From contig NW_002475939.1 in the NCBI RefSeq assembly GCF_000189635.1, forward strand, positions 54,801-118,800: DNA of 64,000 nucleotides. Direction: 5' to 3'. The stretch comes from Tetrahymena thermophila SB210 (Eukaryota; Ciliophora; Oligohymenophorea; Hymenostomatida; Tetrahymenidae). Shown one piece after another: positions 35,532-46,254 of this stretch (its first letter is position 1; each line of letters begins with the position of its first letter). The translations under genes and the position numbers were made by a program. A model generated the notes under the pieces. The model saw nothing but the letters and a program-made list of their open reading frames with translations. It searched no databases and was not told the DNA's origin.

Positions 35532-38500
35532 ATGTCTAGATAAACTAAGAAAAAGAAATAAATTCATGGCAAAAGCAGCTCAGAAGAATCTTCTTAATCT
35601 GAATCTTCTGAATCATAATCATCTGAATCAGAGTCTTCAGAATCTGAAAATAGCAGATAACAGCGCAGAGGAACTTAAAAGAAAAACACCCAAGTACGAA
35701 AATTAACATAAAGAAAACCTACTTAGGCTCTAAGAAAATAGGGAACTTTGACACATATTGGTAAATCTGGTCGATCTTAGGAAGATATAAAAGATGATGA
35801 TGATTTTAATTTACCTTAATAGAGGGGCGGGGGAAGAAAACAAACTCAAGTTAGGGGAAGCGATACTACAGCTCCTGAAATCAAAAGATCTAATTAAAGA
35901 GGAATGACAAAAATTTAAGCTTAAAATTTAATATCAAACTTAGAAAATGAATTAGTACTTGAAAAAACAAAGTAAGAATAGCTGTAAAAAGAAAAAGAAG
36001 AATAGGATATGTTAGTCAGAAACGAAGTATAACATCTAAACTAAGAAAAATTGTTGCTTCTGAGAAAGGCAGATCAAAAGAAAACTCATATATAAACAAT
36101 TCAAAAGAAGTTAGAAGAATAAAAGCAAAATAATGTTGATATCATATCTACAAAAAAATCAAAAAGTACAGGAGGAATATTAAGTACTCTTTAATCAATA
36201 AATTAATTTTTCTTTGATAATTACTTACTGTCGTCATACTGTTATTAAATGGCAAACTACTTTGATAATAAGGTTTACGAACATTTTGCATTTATTTCAT
36301 ATTTCTATAACAGCTCTCTACTAGCCTTCTTCATCTTACTTTATCTTTTGATTAATTAAATTGTTTCAAATCACTCGAACTACTCAAATATTTCACTATT
36401 TTTCTCATTTACGTTTGATGGTAACGTACCTGCGTTTGTATTGCTATGTTTACTATTTTTAATATCGCAGATTATTATTGCTTTTATTAAATTTGATAAA
36501 TATAAATGCAAAAGAGTGAGAGAAGTAGCAAGATATACATCAAAAATTAATTTTTTTAAGCTTGTGATTAGTGACTATAACTGGAAGATTAAAAATCGCA
36601 CTTAGCTTGAGAAGGTTCAGCTTGCTTTCTAGCTCAGAGCCTCTTTTCTCTTACAAATTTAAAGCACAAGAAATAAATTTTAAGCAAAAGAAAATGACTA
36701 CAGTGTTTATGTCTTTCAATTTTTTGGCTTTGTTTTGTCTTGCGGAATAGTTGTAGCTTAAATGTAGGATTTTAATTTGTTTTTTTAATGATTTAGTTAA
36801 TAAAGAGTTAATGGTTTAATAATTGATTTTATGGTTTTTGATTATTCAATAACTAAATAAACAAAAATTATTAGTTTAGGATGTAAGCTTGTAAAGAAAC
36901 ATTCAGAAATTAAATTTATTGATACCATTCAATTTTAGTTATAATTTATTTTGCTAACAATTTAATGGTATCTGAAGTATTTTTTAGGAACAAATTAATT
37001 AATTTAAACATTTCAAGATTCAAGCAAGAAGATATACTCATTATTTTATTTATATTCTTTTAATTTATAAATAATTATTTATTTATTAATAAAAAAGATT
37101 AGGAATATAATTCATATTATAAGATGGTAGGACAAATATTGGGAGTAACTAAAATTTAAATATGTTTATATAGAGTGTTATTTGCTCTGCATTTTGCTTG
37201 ATAGGAAGCTCATTGACTTAGGTATTCCACTCTTTTGAATAATTAAAAGGGCTCTTTTATAAATAGCTGAGATATTATTTGATATAGATAATTCCTTGTT
37301 GCTATTTCTTATTTGTTAAAACATTGGTTTTATTTGAAAACAAATACTCAATCCCAAGCTTTATTAATGTAGAATCTTTTATGGGAAGTAATTATTCTTG
37401 CCCTAATGAGTAACTTGGATATGAATTAATCATATTTATGTTAACTTATTCATTAGTTGCTATATTATATACGTATATTTAGATTCTCGTTCAATACATT
37501 TTTAAGAAATGTAAAGACAGAGGTAGAGAATCCAAAAACTCTCTTGCTATGAAATATTTTTACTATGTCCGCTTTAGATCATGCTAACAAACAATCCCAT
37601 TTTTAATTGTTTTCTTCCTTATGATTTGTATAATACCTTTAAACCCTTTCATTATTATAGTAAATTTCTTTGTATTTGCTTTTATCTTCCTTCACAACTT
37701 CCTTTAAGCAAAACGATTTTTCCTACCTTAATTTGATAATTTTTCATCTACAATGATTAAGGGTATGATGATAAAATTGCTGGCTATAAGTCTTTTCCTT
37801 GGTTTGATTTATTAAATTATTTTATTTAGTCTTGAATATGATCTCGGATTTTTTGTAAAAAATGGAAATGTTGTAAATTGTGGTCCTTTTGAAAGAGGTC
37901 AGACTGGAATCAATAAAATATGGGATAATCTGGGATCTTTTTCTGAATTTCTACTTGTTATTACATGGAAGCCTATTATTTTATTCCTTTTAGCCTTGTT
38001 CATATTAATCTCTATAAGCTCTGCAAATTAAATAGATGAATGGTAAAAATAATATTAAGAAAAAGATAATGAGTTGAAAGCTATTAGACGCTTTTATAGT
38101 AAGGAAGTAACTAATTTGGAGGATAAAATCAACTATGCCTAAAAAAATATTGAAAATATAGTTGAAGAAGATGTCTAATAAATACAACTTGAGTCAGATA
38201 ATAAACCATAACGCCTCTCAAATGGACTTATCTCTCCTGATGCAGAAAAAATTCCTATGGTACGTAGCATTGGGCATATTAATGGTTCTGCTTAAAATAT
38301 TGGAAATGGGAGTTTGATATCTACTTTTATTTAAAATAATAAAGAAAATGACTCTTTAATATAAAATTTGAACTAACATAATAATAATTATCACTCAAGG
38401 AATGGTAGCATGGCTTTTAATATTCCTTAAAAACAATCTACATAATATCTTACCACAACAATAGGTACTCCATACAGTTAAATTAATAATAATAATAAAC

Positions 38501-38610
38501 AAGATTCTCCATTAAAAGTAAATTAATTAGGTAATAATTCTCCTAGCCCTATTGTAGTTAACACTGGACCTAAATCTATATTTAATAGCAACCTTCTAAA
38601 AAAAAATTGA
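35532..38610 (+). CDS. TMC-like (transmembrane channel-like) membrane protein
   Basis: An open frame starts at 35532 (MSRQTKKKKQIHGKSSS). It gives a Ser/Glu-rich, basic, cytosolic N-terminus and a Gln/Lys/Glu coiled coil, then hydrophobic segments from about residue 235. The second part (37162-38610, another frame) carries several membrane spans, a C-x5-G-x-E element (SCPNEQLGYELI) resembling the TMC signature region, and near the last span CGPFERGQTG, matching the CGPF block of TMC proteins. A cytosolic coiled coil (EWQKQYQEKDNELKAIRRF) and an Asn-rich tail follow. TMC proteins are ten-span membrane proteins linked to mechanosensory channels in animals. The two parts must be joined by one or more introns between about 36760 and 37160; candidates include GTAAGC at about 36883 and acceptors near 36937 and 36987. 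I could not fix the exon borders there. The family call rests on the C-terminal half. Confidence 0.75.
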
Positions 38611-39506
38611 CACATTTTATTTTTAACAATAACCATAAATTGATTATGATTCATTAGTTTTAAAAATTATTTCACCAAAGATTTCAAGAATAAAATAATT
38701 AATTAATTAAAAAATTTGAAAAAATAAATATAAAATTAAATAAATAAACAGAGAGATAAAAACAAAAAATAAGCTTATATTATCAAATATATTAAATATA
38801 TAAAATAAAAATAAATTTTATAATCTATTTTTCCAGTTTTACTTGCTTTTAAATTAATGAAAATAATAGAAGAAATAGAGAAAATTTTTACTTTAAAATA
38901 TAAAATTTGTTAAATTTTTAGCTTGAAAAATATTTTTTAATTAAAATTTTATTTTAAATTTTTTACAAATTTGAGAAAATTGAGAACAAATAATATTTTT
39001 TATGAAAATTAAAAATTATTTTGTTATACAATTAAAGAATATGATAATTAATTAACAATATTAAGAATGAATAAATAAATAAAAAGAGAGATAAAAACAA
39101 AAAATAAGCTAAAACCTAATTGAATTTATACTAAAAATATGTTAAATTAAAATTAATTTAATAAATAATCAATATATCCTATTTTATTTAATTTTAAATT
39201 TATGATAATAAATATTATTTATTATTTAATCAAATTAATTAATTTAATATTACAATAATTTTGATTTTTAAAATAAATAAATAATACATTTATTTTAAAG
39301 TTATCAAATTTTTAGCTTCAATAATATTTTATAATTTAAATTTTTGCACTTTTGATATATTTTTTAAGATTTAGAGCAAATTATTTTAAATTTATAAATT
39401 TCAGGTTAAGATTGAGAGATAATTATTATTAATTTCTTATTAGTATCTTAAGTTAATTATATTATTAGTTACCTCATGCTTATCAAATAATTTGCTGATT
39501 TTTTTA
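38611..39506. other. Intergenic spacer containing a diverged duplication
   Basis: Non-coding AT-rich spacer. Its main content is two similar blocks of about 370 bases, listed as a repeat. Confidence 0.65.
38690..39450. repeat. Diverged tandem duplication, two units of about 350 bp
   Basis: The 24-base core AGAGAGATAAAAACAAAAAA + TAAG occurs at about 38750 and again at about 39085. Each core is preceded by AATAAATAAA-type sequence. About 150-240 bases later each is followed by matching tracts, TTTTTAGCTTGAAAAATATT in unit 1 and TTTTTAGCTTCAATAATATT in unit 2. Order and spacing are similar, so this looks like an old local duplication of spacer DNA rather than chance AT similarity. No gene lies inside. 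Confidence 0.6.
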
Positions 39507-41594
39507 ATGAGTTATCAAATAAAATAAATCCGTTAACCTAAAACAAGAGTAACTTAAAATTATTGTGATGTCTAATTAAAAAATGAATTGAAATTTTAAC
39601 ATTTTATATTTTAAACTTAAAGACTAGTAAATAGTTTTGATTGATTCTTAGCAGAAGTTCATTTAAACAACTAATTCTTTAATTGATGTTGTCAAAAATT
39701 GCGATTGGCAAAAAATAAGCCCAATTAAAACATTTTTTATTAAAAAACTAAATTAATTTCTTCTAAGGGAAGGAGATCATGTGGGATTTATAGTCTTATC
39801 TATGAATTTTATTTTATCTGATGTAAATTATTCTTATAACAATTAGTTTAGCATATTCTTTGTTAAGTTATATAATTTTAGCAGCGCTGATCTTAAGAAA
39901 TTTTTGAGGGTTTTAAGGCTATACTAAAATGATATTTAGGAATGTCTAAAAAAATACCTAACAGAAAATTTTAATATTACAAAAGGTTACTGCTTTAATG
40001 CTATAAAATACCCTTTCCATAAAAATAACACAAGAGAAGCTCAATAATTATTAAAAATCTATGATTCCTTTTTCTAATAAAATTAAAACATTCCAAAAGT
40101 AAGAAATAAGCTAAATTAGTATCTTTAATTTTTTTATAATTAAATATAAAGTTTGAAAGCGTATACATTAAAAGAAGCTATTAAGATTCTCCTAGTTTTT
40201 AAATTTCTCTACTACATGAAAGGATACTATGTATTGAAAAAATATTTTTTAATTGTTGGCATTATGGACAAACAAAAGATCAATAGTTTTATAAAAAAAA
40301 TATAATTGCAATTAATTTCAAAGGATTTGAATTTGTCAATACAACTCATAATATATCTGAAGATTATTTTATTGGCCAAAGTGAATTGATGGAGAGCATT
40401 CAATTATAATTGATTAAATTATAATAGAAATTGAATTTAAACTTGATTATTTCCTCTAATCACCCTTCTGATTAGCTCCTTTTTATTTTTAAGAAGATAA
40501 AATTGGATTTTATGGTAATTTATATTATTAACAAATTTTTGAAAATTTAGTTCAGTAATCTAAAATTTTTGATAATAGGATTCCTTTTTTTAAATTTAAT
40601 TCTAATTAATTCATAAAGAAAGTAACAAAATTATAATGGCTATTACATTTAATATTTATGGTTGTTTAAATTAATGAAATATTAGGTGGGAAATATTAAA
40701 TTACTATTTATTAAGGATTATAGATTAATTTTACAGCAATAGAAAATAAAAAATGCAAGTATTTCTTTTACCATTTGATATTTATAGGTAGTAGATAAGC
40801 AAGACTTAAAAAATATGATAAATGAATCAGGAATAAAGTTATATAAGACTTAATAACTAGGAGAAATCAATAAATTAGATGAAATTTTTTGTCAAATTAG
40901 TGATTTTACATTGGAGAATTAGCAATCTGTTTACTATCTAAGAATATAAGATAAAAATCACTTATCCCTTTGTTTTGAATATCATAGTATATAAAATAAA
41001 TAGTATCTTGAAGCTCTTTCTAAAAGGATAAATAATTATTGCAAATAATATCATTGTAATTAGTTTTAAACCATCATTATTTAAAACAATAAGAGTCCAC
41101 TTTATTAAAATGAGGCATTTATCAATAGTATTTCAGAAAAACTAGCCTAATAATATATATCTTTTGTTTGTGAATCAGATTTCTTTTATTGTTAGAGTAT
41201 TTTATTTTATCTTATTAAAATAATATAGAATAAAAATCTATTCCCTTAAAATTGTTCTGTTAGCCTTAGCTTGATGTAAAACTCCTTATTTTAAGAAATA
41301 TATTTTTTTATTCATTATTATAATTAATCAAAACTAGAATAAATTCTTTGGAAGAAATAATAGAAAATCTTAAAATAGTACTAGGGGTAGACGTAATTAT
41401 ATGAAATAATACTTAAATATATCAAACAAATCAAGTATATAAATAGGATTTATATTAATTAATACATATTTCTCTACTGGAAAAAAATATTCCCAAAATA
41501 TTTATTATTTATTTATTTACCTTTGATTATTACATTAAACCTTCAAAATTGTTTAGTGGATAAACATTTATTTGATATAAAATAAATACTTTGA
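39507..41594 (+). CDS. Unrecognised protein with difficult reading frame (possible assembly errors or decay)
   Basis: A coding-like region with at least four frame segments. 39507-39626 (MSYQIKQIRQPKTRVTQ...) would join 39652-40098 through an unusually short 25-nt GT...AG gap. A standard 54-nt intron (GTAAGA at 40099 to AAAG at 40151) joins the frame from 40152. That frame reads naturally (FFNCWHYGQTKDQQFY, IIAINFKGFEFVNTTHN) to about 40470. The next clearly coding frame (YFQEDKIGFYGNLYYQQIFE...) starts just after a run of five T at 40480-40484 and is off by one base. From 40791 (VVDKQDLKNMINESG) another frame runs to TGA at 41594. The product is Leu/Ile/Lys/Gln-rich, with a hydrophobic C-terminal 60 residues. 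I recognise no domain. Either the model is missing introns, the assembly has homopolymer errors, or this is a decaying gene. Confidence 0.45.
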
Positions 41595-41972
41595 TCTCTC
41601 TAATTTGTAATTGCAGATTACTCATAAGCACCAAATTATAAAATAAGCTTTCAATACCCTCTTAAAATAAAGTTAAGAAGATTTTTGTAATTCAGCAATT
41701 TCGCAACCACAAATTAATTGGATTTTATCTATTCTTTAAAGCATATGTAGAATATCAAATACAAATTCGTTTGGTCGTATTAGTTTATTTATGAAATTAT
41801 ATTTTTTGCATATTTTCACTGAAACAAATTATTTTGATTTAATTAAAAGAAAGTTTGTCAAAAGAAACAAAAAAGCGCATAAAATTTCATTTTTATTTTC
41901 GTTTTTGTTGTCTAAATAAGAAACAAAACAGCTGTTAATATCATAAAAAACACTCATTCAAAATACAATTTA
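41595..41972. other. Short intergenic spacer
   Basis: AT-rich spacer between two plus-strand genes; nothing recognisable. Confidence 0.5.
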
Positions 41973-44900
41973 ATGTTTTAGTTAGCTCACAACGTTGTAA
42001 AAGCCAAGCATGGTTTTTTTAATATTAAACCAAGAAATAATGAGACAGATGATTATTAATATGATGAAGATTAAAATAATCCTAGAACATTTGAGAAACT
42101 GGCTAAAGATGAAAAAAATAATAAAAATATTACAGAAGATAAATACTTTTTTAATAAACTGAATGACATTTTTTAAAAATTTCTTGGTCCAACAATCAGA
42201 AGACAATACAATTATTTTTTATGCGAAAAATTTATTGAAGAAAGTATAATGAAAAGTCTCGATAGTATAGATTAAGACGAGTTAGCAGATGTAATTTTGC
42301 TTAAAAATGATTTGAAAATTTATTAATCTATATAATTTATTAATTTTAAATCAATATTTATCATTTTTTATAAATGAAATTATTAGTATGCTATCAAAAT
42401 TTTACGTAAGGACAGTGATAAGCGTTTTTTTGAGGAAATCCTTATCTTATAGAAAGTAACTGAAAATGTTGAAGCCTTTAAACACATTAGGGCTATAAAA
42501 GGAAAAGAAGTTTTGTTTAATTGTTTGAAAAATCTAAAATATAAATATGGAAAAATGGGATCCTTTTTATAGAGATAAGATGAACCTGTGAGAAGTTTGT
42601 TTATAGTAATTAAAGGACTTATTCAGGTTAAAACAATTACAAATAAAGAAAGCAATACACCAAGGAGGAATATGGTTGTAGGAGGTTTTTCGGCTTAATA
42701 ATCATCTGCTTAAAATAAAGATAATCAAATCAAGACAACTAATTTTTAGTAAAAATAAAAATTGCCCTAACGCAGATAAAGTAAGCTATAGAAAAAATTT
42801 AGTTTTTAGGAGTCTTTGGAAGAATTAAATTCATAAAACAAATTAAAGTTTTTATATCTAAACAGAGGCTAAAGCTATGGAGATAAATATATTCTTGCAT
42901 AAGATGATGCCTTAGCCGAGAATCAAGCTTACCTCTTTGATAATTGCCACCTTGCTTACTTAGATATTATCAAGTTTAAGACCATTTTAGGTAATTTAAA
43001 TTTTATAAATAAATAAATGATATAAAAAATTCATTAAATATTTTAAATATTATTAATTGTTAAATTTAAAAATTTGATGGTATTTTGAATATTCATTTTG
43101 CTTAATTAAAATAGATGAGAGAGTTTTATAAAAATTGTAAAGAGAAATTGCTGAATTTAGTGAGATGAATGTCATAAATTAGCTTGAGCAAAAGTTTGTA
43201 GCTGCTTTGTATGTTAGAACAAAAACCATAAATCTAAAGAGAAAAAATGTGTTAACAATCGAAAATGAAAATGCCGAATTTGTATATTTCATTAAGGAAG
43301 GAGAGGTCAAACTCACTAAAAAGCTAATTTATGATAATACTAAAAATAATAAGATTGAAGAAAAGAAAGAGAGCTAAAAAAATTAAAATGTAATAGCTGG
43401 TACATATCAGATCCCTCACTAAACTGTACAAAATTTCGAATTAGCAATCTTAGTTAAAGGATAATTTATAGGCTTAGAAGAATTCCTGAAAGATTAACCA
43501 TATCAATCATCTAGCTTTATTTATTCTACTGAAGCTACGTTATACTAAATACACCGTTATGTATTTTTTTAATTTAATCGAATTTTTTTCAATATTTTAA
43601 AATGTAATTAAATTAATATTTAGGAATTTTTGCAATTACTCTCTATAAATAAACCTGTCAGAGATTAAATCACTGAATACTTTGAAAAACAACAAGAGGT
43701 AGATCATAGATAGGAAAGAGTATCAAACTACAACCAATACACAGGCAAAATTGACACGAAGACTAAATAGCTTGAGGAATAGTTAGAGAAATTATAATCT
43801 AAAAAATCAGATGAAGAAATTAAAAAAAAATTATAAGAGGGATAAGATATGATAATAAAATCAAACATTGCTCTTAACATCAAACCTTAGACTTTAAATA
43901 CTAACCTTGAATTTATAAAGTAATCAATTTAACAAAAAGATGCTAAAATTCAATTTAAAAAGAAAAAGAAATAAGAAATTTATACAGGTTGCTAATTTAG
44001 TGAAGAATAGCTTGAAAATATGCAAAAAAATATTTTATCTTCTACTAGAACTTTTAACAAGTTTCCTGTCTAAACAATTGATTCACCACTAAAGTTGAAT
44101 TCAACATCAAATAAATTTGAATTATACTCTAAATCAACTGCTAATTTAATGTAAACATTACATGCCCCACTTTATAGCCCAAATAAGCAAAATAGTTTAC
44201 ATAAATTAGAGAAAAAAAGCACTTTGCTTGAAATAAGTTCAACAAATTTAAACAGTATAAAGGATAAATACCCATCTACATTTACAAATATTGATAATGA
44301 CTAAGATAATACTGATCACTTAAAATAAAATATCACTCTGACAGAAAGAGATTCACTTTAATTTATTTCAATCAAAACCCTTAATAAAAATAATTAAAAT
44401 AATAGAAAAAACAAACTAAAATTAGATCCTATTATTATTAGCTAATCAACCTAAGTTAGTTAAACTGACGAGAAAAAAAATTTCGATGAGCATCTTAACA
44501 ATTCAATGCAATAACATGAAATAAGATCTCCTTAGTCTATTTTAGAAATTAACTCTGATGGAATGTTTAAAAAAAGGTTAAATGTGAAATTAAAATTACA
44601 AGCTTAAACTGAAAGAAAAAGTCTAGATTACATTCACTAAGATAGCAGTAGATAGAAATCATATTTTAATGAATTTAATAACCATTCAACATAAAATATG
44701 AATTCTGTTGATGCATTTTAAATTAAAAGTTTTACTTAAATACTAAATATTAATTAAACAAATAGTATTTCTCCAGAAAATTTGAATAATTAAATTTATT
44801 AAGACTCTACAATAAATGGTTCTCAACATAATACAAAGAGTATATTATCTCGTAAAAACTCATAAGAAATTTTAGAGCTCTACGGAAGCCCTCCAAAGAC

Positions 44901-45186
44901 ATCTAAATCAAAAATAAATTTTAACAGAATCCATTCTAGATTAGAACTTGCAAGTACTTCTAACTTAAGTGAAAAAGAGATTATCCCTGCAAAAAGAAGT
45001 CATTCAACTAAAAATTAACTTCTACCCTTAAAATATAGAGTAAAAGACATAGTAGAATCTAAAGATAATTACTAAACTATGTACAAAGATAATATCAAAA
45101 GGACAAAACTTTACTAACAAACAAAGAACTTTTTTAAAGTTCAATAAAATCCCTACATAGACAATCACACTATATTTAATCATTGA
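41973..45186 (+). CDS. Protein with two degenerate cyclic-nucleotide-binding-like folds (976 aa)
   Basis: Exons 41973-42290, 42387-42990, 43115-43560 and 43624-45186 join in phase to 976 residues. Two segments follow the cyclic-nucleotide-binding beta-roll. Roll 1 (about 130-308) has SLFIVIKGLIQVK, then, after a Gln/Ser-rich insert, RGQSYGDKYILAQ and the C-terminal helix HLAYLDIIKFKTIL. Roll 2 (about 340-460) has FVYFIKEGEVKL and GQFIGLEEFLK. In the phosphate-binding cassette the usual G-E-L/I-A-L and the Arg of R-x-A are missing (roll 1 reads YGDKYIL then LAENQA), so ligand binding is doubtful. The C-terminal 500 residues are polar, low-complexity Ser/Asn/Gln/Lys-rich with a short coiled coil (KTKQLEEQLEKLQSKKSDEE). 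No kinase or channel domain is attached. Ciliates have many such stand-alone proteins, some ciliary. The fold call is moderately strong; ligand and role are unknown. Confidence 0.8.
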
Positions 45187-46254
45187 AAAACCTTTTAAAA
45201 TTTACTAAGCTAAAATAAAAAATTCATATAAATTACCTTTAAAAAAACTACCATAATTTAAAAGTGGAATAAATTTGATTTATAATAAACTTATTTTCAT
45301 TATACTTTTTATAATTTAAAATTCGTCTATTATTATTAAATTCCTATTTTTTTATTTAAGTCTATAAGTGTTGCTTAAAGTCTACAAATTCTCAAAATTA
45401 AAAGCTTGAAAGAGTTAAATAAAATAGTTAAATTTGTTCGATCAAAAGAATAAATAGAATACCTCAATATTTTTTCTAATTAATTAAACATCGAAATACA
45501 AATTTTTAAACCATTTATCTATTTCATTCTATATTACTAACTAATAGAGTTATTCAAAATTAAATGTATTAATATTCGAATTTCTAAAAAAAATTTTTTG
45601 GATTTTATTATCAACGTCGTATATAAAATGTCTATAAAATAAATATTAAAAAATGAAAAATTGTGGTTTATTGAATACTATATAAAGCCTGTTACTATTA
45701 AATTTGCTCTAATTAATATTTAATCTGCTTAAGTATTTGAATTTTATTAATTATAGAACCAACAATCTTCATAAATTATTTTCAAATTGAAGAAAAAGCT
45801 TTCTCATGATTTTTAATTATATTCATAAAATTTAAAGCAGTTTTAATAAATCCCTCAAACTCAAATAACAAATTAAATGTTTTATTAAAAATCTAAAATT
45901 TTTAATTATTTTTAATTATCTTTGTTAACTTTGTTATATTTAAATTTAAATTTTAAGAATTCATTTATTATATTTGAATTTATTTAATTTAGTTATCAGA
46001 AATTTATAAACATAGATAATTTACGTGAATTAAGCAGAAACCTTAATATGAATTATATTTTTTATGCTTATTTAATTTATAAGAAAATGATAATTACAAA
46101 TTTTGCAATAAAGATTTTATCATTAATATCTTAATAATTAATTTTTTATCATTGTTAAGAAATACCCATAAAATAAGTGTAGTTTAGTATTTATTAGCTT
46201 ACTTTTACTTAATTAATAAATCATAATAAATTGAATATTGATTTTTTAATCTAA
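45187..46254 (+). other. Gap between cNMP-type gene and myosin: 356-codon TGA-free frame, possible gene remnant
   Basis: In the frame of both neighbouring genes there is no TGA from the stop of the upstream gene (45184-45186) to the myosin ATG (46255). The conceptual product is Lys/Ile/Leu/Phe/Gln-rich, with stretches that read like protein (IKSLKELNKIVKFVRSKEQI, LKKKLSHDFQLYSQ), weakly like degenerate leucine-rich repeats. AT content is spacer-like in places and no good ATG context stands out. It could be chance in AT-rich DNA, an unrecognised exon or a decayed gene. No domain is recognised. Confidence 0.35.
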
